From NCBI GenBank assembly GCA_026260175.1, contig JAKCWW010010865.1, positions 1-20,914 on the forward strand: a stretch of 20,914 bases of DNA, written 5' to 3'. A model generated the notes under the pieces. It saw only the letters and a list, made by a program, of their open reading frames with translations, searched no databases and was not told the origin of the DNA. The position numbers and the translations under genes are program-made. Within the stretch, counting starts at the first letter, position 1. Every line of letters begins with the position of its first letter. Below are positions 1 to 9,760 of this stretch, in pieces. This DNA is from Reticulitermes lucifugus. Lineage: Eukaryota; Arthropoda; Insecta; Blattodea; Rhinotermitidae.

Positions 1-884
1 ACACAAAATATAAATACGTGCCCAGTACACAAACTCCTGTAAAGTATCCACACAAAATATAAAAAAAACAGTTTTTCGTAAGTGCCTGGATTCTACATAA
101 AATACGAGGAGTGCAAGGAAAAGTGTACACAAGTGACCTGCCTTAAGGACCAATATATCCGGTCGCACGAAGATCCTTATATAATGTACAGGATTGACAC
201 TGGTTTTTTACATTAGTACTGCCACACATTCATCCAAATCTTACGGTCTGACGCCATTTTTTATATTCATACTTTTATATTCGTATTTTTATATTTATAA
301 TTTGTTATACTTTATATCTTTTATATCTACATTTTAAAGTACAATTCTCTCAGGAATTACATTTTTGTATATCGATACACATTTTATATACGTAATTGTA
401 AAAAAAGGGGGAGTTTTCCTCTTACAAAATGCATGGAGTTTATTTTTCATTGTTTCTGTCACAGGCCTGATGACGGATCTTTGAAGCTGAAACCGACAGC
501 CTGATTACGTGTTGAAGGTGTGTGTGTTGGTTGTGACTGTGCTATTGATAATGGTGATAATACTTTTAAAGTTATTAAATTTAAAACCTCTGCAAAAAAT
601 TTTCGATCGAAGCTATTTTTATGCTTGTCTGGATGTTTTTGAAAAAGCCGTACCTTATAAAACTGTTGTATGAGACAGGTACCGTCAAATGTTTTGTTTA
701 CATCGATAAAAAAGTAAATTTTTACACATAAATGCGCTTAGTAATGCAGAGGCTCTGTGGGGAACAATTTATCTCAAAATTTAAAATGTAGGATTTCTCA
801 GTGGCCGTACATACTGGAGTTGACAGAGGGTTTCCGAGCGCTACATTAAATGCTGTCTGACCTGGGGCAAGTCTGTTACAGGAA
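1..884. other. AT-rich stretch with no recognised gene
   Basis: No reading frame here looks like a conserved protein. The first 63 bases contain the same 14-base word (acacaaaatataaa) at 1-14 and 50-63. Bases 240-400 are very AT-rich and contain several TATA-like words. Around 472-510 there is a CTGATGA...GAAAC arrangement that resembles a hammerhead ribozyme core but cannot form its stem II, so it is not called. The minus-strand frame running back from position 982 enters this region only because it starts in the adjacent SINE tail. Confidence 0.6.
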
Positions 885-1196
885 AGTACGGATGGTATGG
901 TAGAAGTTAAGTTGATTTTTGCACGCCATGAAAACATATGGCCTAATGGAGGTACAGCCCCACGCATTCTGAACCTCAGCACTAGATTAGGTGGGTGATG
1001 AACATCTTACAACTTTCTCTTTAGCACGGAGAAAGAATCTCCGGTACCCACTGAACACGAGTCTGTGTGAAATTCAGAACCTGACTGTGCATTTTGGAGA
1101 AGACAAAAATCTTTTTCCCCTGCCGGGAATTGAACCACAATTTCTGGGTCGTCCATCCCGTAGCCTAGTCAATATACTGACTGAGCTATTACAGAT
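885..1196 (-). mobile_element. tRNA-derived SINE, near full length (family S1)
   Basis: Read on the minus strand, the copy begins with a tRNA-like head. A-box-like TAGCTCAGTCAG lies at about 1179-1190 and a B-box-like GGTTCAATTCCC at 1125-1136, the usual internal RNA polymerase III promoter of a SINE. The body includes GGGTACCGG and GCTGAGGTTCAGAATG followed by GGGGCTGTACCTCC. These match in order the body of the plus-strand copy at 18553-18828 (GGGTACCGG, GCCGAGGTTAAGAATG, AGAGCTGTATCTC). The distal end is marked by TTTTCATGGCGTG near 925; the exact 3' limit is approximate. The short frames crossing it on either strand are by-products of the repeat. A family name is not assigned. Confidence 0.75.
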
Positions 1197-1252
1197 ATGA
1201 AAACGGGATATGTGAGGACTTCATGGCGGCGATGGCAATACTCCCTTCTAAT

Positions 1253-1472
1253 GGGATATAACACGCTGTAGACTGGTGTATATACCAAGAGGAACTAATG
1301 ATACAGTGGTATATAACACGCTGCAGACTGCTGTATATACCAAGAGGAACTAATGATACAGTGGTATATAACACGCTGCAGACTGCTGTATATACCAAGA
1401 GGAACTAATGATACAGTGGGATATAACACGCTGCAGAATGGTGTATATACCAAGCGGAATTAATGATATAGT
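1253..1472. repeat. Tandem repeat, four 55-bp units
   Basis: Units start at 1253, 1308, 1363 and 1418, a strict 55-base period, with no indels between copies. Each unit begins GGGATATAACACGC or GGTATATAACACGC, contains CTGCAGAC or a variant, then GTATATAC and AACTAATGATACAGT. Units 2 and 3 are nearly identical; units 1 and 4 differ at a few sites, as expected for the edges of an array. Since 55 is not a multiple of three, the short minus-strand frame across it reads the repeat in shifting frames and is not a gene. Confidence 0.95.
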
Positions 1473-2644
1473 CCTTCAGCGCTAAGAGGCAGCAACAGTA
1501 ATCGCAAGGCGTCAGAAAATATTGACCGAAATATTGGCCTGGCAACCAGATTTCCCAGGCTTTTTCTACCCCTGTTTATCAAAACCACTTTAAGCTAGGA
1601 GGTGTAATTTAGTACACATGATAGGTAATTGAATAATTGGTAACAAAGCCTACGGACAAGCAATCATTTATATTATATATGTGTAGGACATAGCAGGCGC
1701 ACATATTTACACATTAAAGTGCTTTGTACCACCGCCTTTAGCACACGTAACAACTTCCAATCTATGCAGATACGTAATGGGCATAAAGCGGGGGGATAGG
1801 CTGAATTGTTTGAATAACAAACAAACAAATAGAAGGGAAGGAAGAAAACACGTAAAAATTAAGGACAGAAAGATGAGAATAAATAAACGAAAATAAAAGA
1901 ACCTAAAGGAAGAAAATTACAGAAAAATAAATATAAAGGATACATAAAGAAGAGAGAGAAATTTAGAGAAAGAGAGAATTCATTTTATCTCCTGCACTCA
2001 AAGTACGGTGATGTTGAAGCTTATATGAATTTTGCTCTAAGTCCTAAGGGATTATAGACGTTAAATGGATTTCGTGAGTCCGTACCCAGTATTTAGTTTT
2101 ACAAACTTCAACAGAAGTAACTTTCTCAGTAATTAATTGTGATGTGACTTGTAAATATAATATTACAGACAATTCCATACCTTCCTGCAGTGCTAGGTAA
2201 AGTTACAGGTATTCAGTGGCCATGCAAAACTCATTAATTCACATTGTCTATTATCAGAAGACATACTCAGAGCTTGGAAGACTTGTGTGTTAAGTATCTT
2301 TACGGTGCACCTCTAAACTTGAAGGGGTGTCCAGATTAGCAGGCTCGACGTGCGTTCATAGAAGCACATTTATACAATCTTAAAGCTGATATCTGTGGTT
2401 ACAGATGAACTCTAAGTGACTAAAAGTAATTACAAGTAACTAGGAACAAAGGACGGAATGAAACATATTTATCAGCTAGAAAGTTGGGTCAAGTTTCTCG
2501 ATCGGAACACAGAATAACCTGACTGAGACTTTCTTCACCTTCCTCCGGCCGTAAAAGAGTGCTGGGTAATAATTATAATAGGCCATGGCTGCTACATTCT
2601 ACAGATTTTACAGTTTACTACCCACCGTTACCATGCCGGAGGCG
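1473..2644. other. Unassigned spacer with a purine-rich tract
   Basis: No supported gene. Bases 1813-1979 form a strongly purine-biased tract on the plus strand (repeats of aaag, gaag and gagaga), the main compositional feature. Around 2535-2565 the words TCCTCCGGCCGTAAAAG resemble the middle of SINE family S1 (TTTCCCGGCCGTAAAGC at 18693-18709) and may be a SINE scrap, too short to call. The rest is ordinary AT-rich sequence. Confidence 0.55.
1813..1979. repeat. Purine-rich low-complexity tract
   Basis: Over about 165 bases the plus strand is almost entirely A and G with a few scattered C and T, made of short imperfect words such as GAAGGGAAGGAAG, AATAAATAAACG and AAGAAGAGAGAG. No single period is kept, so this is low complexity rather than a clean tandem array. 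It may be an old retroelement A-rich tail or simple slippage product. Confidence 0.7.
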
Positions 2645-2937
2645 GGACAGCGTGGTTGGGACGTTGACTAGGCTGCAGGCTGGATCATCCGGGATTCGAA
2701 TCCCGATAGGGTCAAGAAATTTTTACCTTCTCGAAAACGTTCAGAACGGCTCTGGGACCCACCCGGCCAGGAAGTGATAAGGAGTGGAGGTATATCTCTA
2801 CGCCCCCTAAAAGTCTTCTTACCGCGGACACGAAATATTTAGCCCATCTTCCTGCCATTCGATGCCATAATTAAGTCTGAAACTTTAATAGCCTAGTTAA
2901 ATAAACTATAATAAATAAGTAAATAAATAAATAAAAT
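2645..2937 (+). mobile_element. tRNA-derived SINE with (AAAT)n tail (family S1)
   Basis: The tRNA-like head has an A-box-like GTGGTTGGGACGTTGACTAGG at 2652-2672 (one split word) and a clear B-box GGATTCGAATCC at 2692-2703. The body keeps the family words CTCTGGGACCCA and GGAGTGGAGGTATATCTCTACG (about 2779-2800), comparable with the ends of the copies at 7660 and 18553. The centre is shorter than in the other copies, indicating an internal deletion. The tail carries TAGTTAAATAAAC followed by AAAT repeats ending near 2937, a pattern also seen at 19962-19980. Inclusion of 2815-2895 is an inference from the tail. Confidence 0.7.
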
Positions 2938-4058
2938 GTATTTATCAGTCTTTATAAAAGCGATTTGGCATTTTTGTGTTTAGTTCATCTTGAAATATTT
3001 TCGTCTGTCTGGTGTTACAAATGTAGCTTAGTAAAGATACTTTCATTGAGAAACGAAGTAATTTCATTGCGATATCTGCTTTTTCTCTTTTATGGAAGCT
3101 TCTTCTTTGTCGCTTGTAATCTCCGTCGCCTCCCTTTTAATGCTGATGCTGCATGGTGCTTACTGGTATGGAATATTACATGGATATTTCACATGTAATC
3201 TCGTCTGGTGTGTTTGTTCACACTTCTTAGTGTTCGGGCTGATGATCTAACTTGATCGGTACATATTCGCTCATGTTGATAACACAAGCCGGAAGAAGTG
3301 ATCTTGCCGGTCAAAAGATTTGTTGTTCAATAGAGTACCGCAATGTAAAATTTCCTTTGCTCTTGTAAATGTTAAATATAATTGTTTTATGTGAGATTTC
3401 TCCTTGCCCGGAAGGCTCTCCTTCCTCTTTTTCATTTCTTCATTTTTCCTCTTTTACTCCGGCAGCTCCCATTCCTGCGCCTCTTTCCACTTCAGCCCCA
3501 CGTCCAGGTGGCAACTTCACGCTCCAGCAAAGTGACTGGCTCCTTTATTTTCCCTGACAACCTCACCACCCACAAACCCCCCCCCCCTATACACTCACGC
3601 TTCGACGTGTTTCCGGGATTTTTCTTGGACTGCTCGACCTTTGAAATTGGACGAATAGGCTGTCCCACAATGTCGGTAATAAACTAGCAACACAAGCAAC
3701 GTAACGTCCCAAAAAAGAGAAGGCTTCGCAATTGTTTAATATAACTTAACTCCCTTACACCACCGCCTGAAACTAAGTTTATCATATTACTTGACACAGA
3801 ACATGTCCCTAGGGGTTTCAATGCTGCCCCATAAAATTTATGGTCTCAAATTGCGTTAGGAAGGTAAATTATATTTATTAAAAACCTAACGATATTTTGA
3901 CATAAATGAGTTAAACCACGGTCAGTAACTGAAGATTTAAATGTGCCGAGTTTTGATGTCGTGTTGACTGTTAAATAGCTAAAGACATTTCGGAGGATGT
4001 TGCTGCCTCTTTTGTCATGGCTTACGTAGTGTAAACAGCCTCTGTTTTGGAATATTTA
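2938..4058. other. Unassigned spacer with pyrimidine-rich segment
   Basis: The 3400-3600 interval is rich in C and T and gives overlapping open frames of 62 and 101 codons, full of Ser, Pro, Phe and Leu. Two overlapping frames over a pyrimidine-rich tract point to composition rather than coding. A run of 11 C lies at 3587-3597. I recognise no domain in the frame at 2965-3198 (Phe/Leu/Cys-rich). No splice-site pair or conserved motif supports an exon. Confidence 0.55.
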
Positions 4059-4180
4059 GATCCTGAAGATGGAGGTAGAAATTTCATTCGAAACGTCGTT
4101 AAAAATTAACCAACTGACGCGGCGTCATATCCCAGGAGAATCGAATCTTCATGAACAAAGCTGTGAGTGTATGAACATCA
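4059..4180 (-). mobile_element. Fragment of the dispersed 'FWDMTPC' repeat
   Basis: On the minus strand, positions about 4175-4125 can be read as TALFMKIRFSWDMTPR, closely resembling VFVKIQVFWDMTPC at 19587-19628 on the plus strand. The plus strand of the same fragment holds CCTGAAGATGGAGG and CGAAACGTCG, which align with CCTGATGGATGGAGG and the following bases of the 19.6-kb copy. The two copies therefore share both an inner block and an outer arm. No TSD is visible. I recognise the peptide phrase as one common in insect interspersed repeats, but cannot name the class. It is too short and degenerate to encode a protein. Confidence 0.65.
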
Positions 4181-4849
4181 AATCTCGCATGGATTAGACT
4201 TCCTTACGAAATTATCAAGTTCGCACATATGAAGCTGACTTAAGACTTTGCAATGTCTGAGCCATTACATGGTTTATGTTTGGAAATATACTGAGCATTT
4301 CTTTCACAAAACTTTGTTGTGGGTTTCATGAATCATTGCGGGATATCAGTAAAATTAAATTTGTCTTCAACTAATCTCAGACTCTTCTGACTTCCTCATA
4401 CACAAAAACACAACTGACATGTATCCTCCATTTTCCTAAATACACGAGCAGACGCCCTTTCAATATTTCTACCTGACACATCAAATGAATTTTTCTACGT
4501 CTGACATTTTCTCTTTTAAGTTCCCATGGGGCAGTCACCGTAGCTTTTTTACGGCCAAAAATAATACTGTTGTCGTTACCAGCACAGTTGCAAAGTTTTC
4601 TTAAAAGTGGAATCAGATAAAGCCAAACCTCATGCATCCTGTGCGAAATATTACTTATAATGGATGATACGTCTGACGTTAGTCTTCTGATTCTAGTTTA
4701 TTAAAAAACAGTATTTCACGTGCATAAGTTATATCGAGCAACGTTGCCTACAGTGATTTGTAAACACTGAATTATAAGGAATGTGAAAAGAAACAAGAGA
4801 ATGTTACATTTAATGACACCGTGAATTGATAAGATTACATAGCACTGGT
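4181..4849. other. Unassigned spacer
   Basis: A minus-strand frame of 86 codons covers 4377-4637. It starts with ATG and is rich in Arg, Lys, Val and Leu, but matches nothing I know and has no upstream or downstream coding extension. It could be a small gene, an exon or chance; chance is most likely in this repeat-rich setting. Confidence 0.4.
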
Positions 4850-5020
4850 CGTAGGTGGATGGGTATGGAACATTGGTGGAATGATAATTACCGGGGAAAG
4901 AGAAGCACTCGGAGAAAAACCTGTGCCGGTGACATTTTATTCAGCAAAATTCCCACATGAACTGCCCTGCGATGAAAACTTTTCTTCCGCTGTGAGAAGT
5001 CAAGAATAACCGCCTGATTT
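4850..5020 (-). mobile_element. Probable second SINE-type repeat, degenerate head
   Basis: The plus-strand text runs TACCGGGGAAAGAGAAGC, CACTCGGAGAAAAACCTGTG, CCACATGAACTGCCC and TTCCGCTGTGAGA..AAGAATAACCGCC. This order is that of a SINE-like repeat I associate with blattodean and other insect genomes, with the tRNA-like head on the minus strand (CGGTTATTCTTGACTTCTCA). The B-box position has decayed (AAGTTTTCATCGC instead of a GGTTCGAATCC-like word). Boundaries are approximate, and identification rests on remembered repeat texture, so it needs a database match. Confidence 0.45.
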
Positions 5021-5117
5021 ATGACACGACCTTCGAAAGATAGCGATGGTGGTTTATTTTAAGGCTGCGTTAAAATTTGTCTAAAGCTACAAAGGAAATT
5101 ACGGAACTGGACAAAAA

Positions 5118-5260
5118 AACAGCCACGTTCGAAGATCGGAATTCCAGAATACAAACAGCCACGTTCCACAATACAAACAGCCACGTTCCACAATACAAAC
5201 AGCCACGTTCCACATTACAAACAGCCACGTTCCACAATACAAACAGTCACGTTTCACATT
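5118..5260. repeat. Tandem repeat, 22-bp unit, five full copies
   Basis: Five full units start at 5151, 5173, 5195, 5217 and 5239, each ACAAACAGCCACGTTCCACA plus AT or TT at the end. The last has C-to-T changes (CAGTCACGTTTCAC). A degenerate half unit (ACAGCCACGTTCGAAG) lies at 5118-5134. The 74-codon frame over it reads Gln-Thr-Ala-Thr-Phe-His-Asn repeats in rotating frames and is not a credible gene. Confidence 0.93.
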
Positions 5261-5668
5261 ACAAACCACTATACCCAAACGTCTGGTTTATGTTATATTA
5301 AGCAAATGATAAAGAAATATAGCACAGAGTTAAGACGAAACATGTCCTATTGACTTACCACAAGAAAGGCTGTAAAACTTTTAATTAATTATTTTATAAG
5401 GTAAGACAGAGTCCATAAAGGTGTTTTTATAAACACATCAAGTCACTTATATGAAAAATTTAGAATTCAGTTGGGCTATTACTTAACTTTCTACAGCTCA
5501 CAATTTTGAAAGGAAAAATATTTATTTTATAAATTTTTAAAATTGCTCTTTGAATATTCGTTAATTTGATTGAACACATGTAATCTTAGACGAACAAGTA
5601 AATACTCGTAATAGAAACTGTTTGATTATGGCTATCATTACATCTGTACTTCTTTTTATATACAAAAT
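5261..5668. other. AT-rich spacer, nothing recognised
   Basis: This 400-base gap between two tandem arrays is AT-rich, with many short A/T runs. I see no open frame, repeat or structural signal worth naming. Confidence 0.6.
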
Positions 5669-6279
5669 GTTAGTAACTGTGTGTTCAATAACTTGTGTTC
5701 AGCAACTGCTTATTAAATAAATACAGGTTCAGTAAGGTACGTGATCAGTAGCTGTGTGTTTAGTAACTTCTGTTTTCACTAGCTCGTGTTTTCAGTAACT
5801 ACGTGTTCAGTAACTGTTTTTTCAGTAGTCGTGTGTTCAGTAACATGTGCGTTCAGTAGCTGTGTGTTCAGTAACTTGTGCGTTCAATAGCTGTGTGGTC
5901 AGTAACTTGTGCGTTCAATAGCTGTGTGTTCAGTAACTTGTGCGTTCAGTAGCTGTGTGTTCAGTAACTTGTGTTTTCAATAGCTGTGTGTTCAGTAGCT
6001 TGTGCGTTCAGTAGCTGTGTGTTCAGTAACTTGTGTGTTCAGTAACTTGTGCGATTAGTAGCTCTATGTTCAGTAACTTGTGCGTTCAGTATCTGTGTGT
6101 TCAGTAACTTGTGCGTTCAGTATCTGTGTGTTCAGTAACTTGTGCGTTCAGTATCTGTGTGTTCAGTAACTCGTGCGTTCAGTATCTGTGTGTTCAGTAA
6201 CTTGTGCTTTCAGTAACTGCTTGTTCAGTGAATATACTTTCAGTAACGTATGTGTTCAGTAACTTTTGTGTTCAGTAAA
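5669..6279. repeat. Minisatellite, about 31-bp dimeric unit
   Basis: Two related half-units alternate: GTTCAGTAACTTGTGC (16 bp) and GTTCAGTAGCTGTGT (15 bp), giving a 31-base higher-order period. The centre (about 5828-6210) is most regular. Between about 6087 and 6195 the second half-unit becomes GTTCAGTATCTGTGT in several successive dimers, showing local homogenisation. Both edges are degenerate (5669-5800 and 6220-6279, with scattered TTCAGTAA words). No coding frame survives across it because the period shifts frame. Confidence 0.93.
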
Positions 6280-6335
6280 TATATCCATATCTTTCGAAAG
6301 ACTTTTAATCATATCTCACAAGTAATTATATCTCG

Positions 6336-6435
6336 AGGATTGAAGCCTTCTGGGAAGATTGTTGTGTCGACTGATAGTTACAGACGTTTCGGAAGAGCAT
6401 TGTACCTCCATCTTAAGGGTCAGAGGCCAGGACTA
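6336..6435 (+). mobile_element. Fragment of the dispersed 'FWDMTPC' repeat, frameshifted
   Basis: One frame reads AFWEDCCVD (6345-6371) and the next frame continues DSYRRFGRALYLHLKGQ (about 6373-6423). Joined across one frameshift, this parallels the copy at 19585 (VFWDMTPCSLGYSYGK), so it is the same family. It lacks the inner GATGGAGG block seen at 4070 and 19688. It is a decayed scrap; the two overlapping 66- and 82-codon frames here are its relics, not genes. Confidence 0.65.
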
Positions 6436-7659
6436 TTTCCCTGGAGTTAAGCGACAAGGACGTACAATTGACCATTCCCTTCCAGACAGTGCTACGGTTA
6501 AGAATGTGTGGAGCTCTACTTCCACCACCCCCCCCCCGCATGCTTTTATAGCGTCCGTAAGGACAACCTTATACTTTACAAATAAAAATATAAATTATAT
6601 GTATTAGATTAACTGTGAGTTCATTACTGCTTAGTATTGATGCAAATGGTGCTTGTATGCTGACTGCAAATATAACTGGAGCAGATGGAATACCAAATGT
6701 TGAACCGCTTATCTGTATTTCGGGGACACAGCAGTTCACTGTGCTTGCAAGAACAGAGATGTGCCTGCTCCGGTCGGTTTTCCTCGTGGTAGGCCTGCCC
6801 CTAAAGTCTTAAATGGAATTTACTGCGGCAAGTACGGAATGAGAATCGTATTGAGCAGTAATGGAATTACTAAATCAATTCCCAAATTGTGCTGCTAGTC
6901 CAGTTTTCAATTTTATTTCTCCTCGAGCAATTTTACAGAATGAGAAAATAACACCACTTATCGTCGCCGCATTCAGCAAGTCATAAAAACAGCGAACTAA
7001 GTGTGTGTCGACCTCTGCTGCAAATGTTACAGTTTTGATCGAAATACAAAAATCCCTCTTGTTAAAACCACAATTCTCGACCAGTTTCTGGCTTATTCGT
7101 TAGCCCTCATGAGAGATAGCTAAAAAACAAAAACAAACAGGGAGGCAAAATAAACAAGCTGGTTTTATTGAAAAAATCGTAAAGAAAGCAGAGCTTACGA
7201 CTTATATCTTCTTTGTTTAAAGAAACTTTTCTCAGTTCGCTTCGCCTTCTTTACGAGCAATTCCAGTGTTATGCTTTCTGAAATTATTTTATATGGGGTC
7301 TGTACAAGTAGTAGGTTATAATATTTGCGGTAGTTCCAAGCGCTCTATTCCACCAGCTTTTTAACGAACTGGTGAAATATCTTTATGGAAAGGTCGTGGG
7401 GTACATAAAGTCCTGCCACTGCATCACATATTGAAACAAACAGGGGTTTGAGGGTCTCACAGCAGTGAGGATTATTACTGCTGTCTTGTTGGTATGACTC
7501 CTTGCAGTATGGTAGGGACGTATCATCGTTTATACCAGAAGACATTATGGTTGACTGGTAATAGAAAATGAGAGCAACTCCTCAAAAATCTAGGTGTACA
7601 TCCGGAGAGACATTTATAATTTTCAGTAAGTCATACTATTGAATTAAAAGCAGGGAAAG
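6436..7659. other. Unassigned spacer
   Basis: A run of 10 C lies at 6528-6537. Short frames at 6615-6812 (plus, 65 codons) and 7345-7545 (minus, 66 codons) match no family I know. There is no visible splice signal or domain. I see nothing else above background in this 1.2-kb interval. Confidence 0.5.
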
Positions 7660-7920
7660 TGTAGTCAGTATAGTGATCAGACTACGGGTTGAGCAATGCG
7701 GGGTTCGAATCCCAGCAGGGTCAGTTTCTTCATCGCTTCTATAAAACGTCTAGACCAGATCTGGGGCCCAATCTGCCTTCTATTTAAAGGTTATTGTGGG
7801 CTCTTTCCTTGGAAGTAAAGCAGCTGGGGCTTGAGACTGACGGATCACCTCAATCTTGTGCCAAGGATAAGAATGAGTGGAGGTACACCTTCGTTGATTC
7901 TATATGCGTTCATGGAGTGT
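7660..7920 (+). mobile_element. tRNA-derived SINE (family S1)
   Basis: Head: GTAGTCAGTATAGTGATCAG (A-box region, 7661-7680) and GGGGTTCGAATCCCAG (B-box, about 7700-7715). Body words in family order are GTCTAGACCAGATCTGGG, AAGTAAAGCAGCTGGGGCTT, TCACCTCAATCTTGTGCC and AAGAATGAGTGGAGGTACAC. The same series appears at 18553-18828. The end is placed near GCGTTCATGGAGTG (about 7906), matching TTTTCATGGCGTG in the minus-strand copy at 885-1196. Frames starting at 7794 and 7831 are SINE by-products. Confidence 0.78.
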
Positions 7921-8198
7921 ATATCGATATCTCTAACTTCTACAGAATTACAGTTTCTACTGTTTTATATTGCTGTTTTATCAGCTATTACGTCCTGTAG
8001 AATTGTATGCAATTATGTAACTTTTCGGAGGAGCGTGCCTCCTCAAGTTTCAGGGTAGATTATGGATGCAGCTGTTTAATCCCGAACGTTAGGAACCCCC
8101 GGACAAATTAATTACATTCGTGAAACCCTAAAATTTTATCTTTAAGTACTTTAACGACAGGGTATTTTATTAGACTATAATCATATTTTGGTCTTTGT

Positions 8199-8360
8199 CT
8201 GTCACCATCTTCAGTTGAAAGGGAAGAGGAAGATCGTACTGTTATTGGCCCTTTAGAAGAGGGAGGCTCAATCACTGGACTCCAGTGATTGAGCCTATTT
8301 TTTGTAAATGGCCAATGACAGTAGGATCTTCCTCTTCACTTTCAAACAGGATGGTGGCAG
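8199..8360. mobile_element. Foldback element: near-perfect long hairpin
   Basis: The left arm 8199-8279 and right arm 8281-8360 are reverse complements over their full length with a one-base spacer (C8280). By eye about 14 of 81 positions differ, roughly 83 percent. The central 16 bases of each arm (8264-8279 and 8281-8296) pair perfectly. The outermost pairing words are CTGTCACCATC and GATGGTGGCAG. Flanks do not pair clearly and I see no convincing target duplication. It could be a palindromic MITE, the scar of an inverted duplication, or a transcribed hairpin that feeds small RNAs. No coding capacity. Confidence 0.85.
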
Positions 8361-9381
8361 ATGGAAAATTTCGTAAATATTATTCATTTCTAAATGCTCA
8401 AAATTTTGTAAGATAAATGTACGCGAGTTAAGGGATCTCCCCGCAGTGCCAATTCGTCCCTCACGAAAATTACATTGTCACTCGGAACTGAAACCGTGAC
8501 TCCGAGTTGAAAAGCCAGCATCTAAGTACCTTACATCACCTATAGCACATATATGTTTTGTGTTAGAACGTCTTAATAATTTCAAGCTATGATTATGCGA
8601 AGATGTTTGCGTTGCTTTTGGTAAAATATACTGGGTTTGAATAAATACTCGTACTTTGATGTAATATAATGGGCTTACGACACAATGGTGTTTTAAACGA
8701 AGCCATGTACTTCAAAACATAAAATATACTGTTCAGCGGTTTGTTTTTTAAAGTGACTCCGGAAAGAGAGCTAGCAAGCTGAAAAATGAGAAAAGAGCAA
8801 TACTGTATACTCCAGAGATGAATAAATTAGTATGCAATCACGTTTATATCACATATATCAGTTTATACATACAATGACAATATTTTCTGGTGTAAACACG
8901 TTTATAACAAAAAATTCAGAAAATAAGTTAATCAGAATGGTGGTTTAGGGTTGACCTTGGTGGTTGCAGGAAGGTTTGTGGAACAGGAACGTACAATGCA
9001 TGGCAAAATTAACCTTAATTTTAAAATATAAATAACCGAAATACCACAACACCTAATAAGTATTTAATTTGTTAACCCCAGGTATTGATTCTCCATTGCA
9101 ATTGAGTTAGAACAATGAGCAGGAGATTGGAGAGCACTACACACTGAAGGTTTAGTACTTGTAGAATGAATCTAATATTAGTACTATGATCAAGGTCAAG
9201 GGAATGACATGAGTTGGCTCGGACAACACATAGGATAGATGAGCAACGCATAAAAATTGCGAAAATGAAGCTTATGGGGCAAAGAAAGTAGAGTTGGGAA
9301 TCCCTAATTTGACAATATGAAAATAATCACTGAATCCATTCCCGGCCCCTTTTAACAAGGCGATAAAAATTCCGATCCCAT
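8361..9381. other. Unassigned spacer
   Basis: AT-rich sequence without a supported open frame, tandem array or inverted repeat. The end (about 9340-9381) leads into a retrotransposon 3' relic and may contain more of it, but the resemblance is too weak to extend the call. Confidence 0.55.
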
Positions 9382-9466
9382 AAATGATGCGGAATTTCTT
9401 CACAAGCTGAGTGATTATCACAGTCTCAAAATAAATTTTTCTCTACGTTAAATTGGTTAGTTATGC
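9382..9466 (+). mobile_element. Relic of a non-LTR retrotransposon 3' end (family L-B)
   Basis: The words AATGATGCGGAATTTCTTCA, GATTATCACAGTCTCAAA and AATTGGTTAGTTA occur in the same order and spacing as AAATGCGGGGAATTTCTTGA, GCTGTCAGACTCTCAAGAGG and GGAGTTAGTTAGTTGG at 11240-11318. This short segment is therefore another copy of that repeat, strongly decayed. It lies about 60 bases upstream of a mariner remnant. Confidence 0.55.
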
Positions 9467-9529
9467 GAATATACAAAGAACGTCAGACCATAAATTTAAA
9501 TGATGTATAACTAAAGATCTGCACTGATT

Positions 9530-9760
9530 ATGATTAGACCCAGGAATTCTTCGCCGAGCAACTATTATCTGTTTTCAGCCCTGAAGCAAACATTGGCGCC
9601 CACAAACTCAAAGAAGATCGCGAGGAGGGAAATTTGTGACTCGATGGCTGATAAGAGAGGACACGGGCTGACATCAAGAGCGAAGAGAAGAGTTCCTCCG
9701 TGTTATGATAAATGCCTCAGCCTTTGGCCAGGACTATGTGGAAAAGCAGTCGGAGACTTG
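9530..9760 (+). pseudogene. Mariner transposase, C-terminal relic
   Basis: Mariner transposases cut and paste DNA at TA sites using a D,D34D catalytic triad. The visible part is the end of such a protein, scattered over three frames: PSNYYLFSALKQTLA (9554-9598), then HKLKEDRE (9601-9624), VTRWLIRE (9636-9659), VPPCYDKCLS (about 9690-9719) and FGQDYVEKQ (9723-9749). In mariner-family proteins the third catalytic Asp sits just before and within a PSDYHLF-like motif, and the protein ends close to a YDKCL...DYVEK block. Here the Asp of PSDYHLF is Asn. At least three frameshifts make it dead. The 79-codon open frame covers only parts of it. No terminal inverted repeat was found nearby. Confidence 0.75.

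Noticed and set aside
470..515. Hammerhead-ribozyme-like core (CTGATGA...GAAAC with flanking AGGC/GCCT)
   Set aside because: The two core words and a 4-bp stem I are present, but the bases between CTGATGA and GAAA do not form stem II, and there is no proper NUH cleavage triplet before the closing GCCT.
1118..1196. Functional tRNA on the minus strand
   Set aside because: The cloverleaf is incomplete and the downstream sequence matches the S1 SINE body.
3369..3687. Protein-coding gene (62- and 101-codon frames)
   Set aside because: Both overlap in a pyrimidine-rich tract with Ser/Pro/Phe bias, no domain, and a C11 run inside.
4061..4105. Hammerhead-like CCTGAAGATGG...CGAAACGTCG
   Set aside because: The core reads CTGAAGA instead of CTGATGA, and GAAAC runs directly into GTC, leaving no room for stem III in one molecule. 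It is better explained as the inner block of the dispersed repeat.
4377..4637. 86-codon minus-strand gene
   Set aside because: No recognisable motif, no coding context and no start context support; kept only as a note in the spacer entry.
5077..5301. Repeat-containing protein of 74 residues
   Set aside because: The frame exists only because a 22-bp tandem repeat rotates through three frames without stops.
5669..6279. CRISPR-like array of short repeats and spacers
   Set aside because: The units are contiguous and all related; there are no unique spacers, and the setting is eukaryotic.
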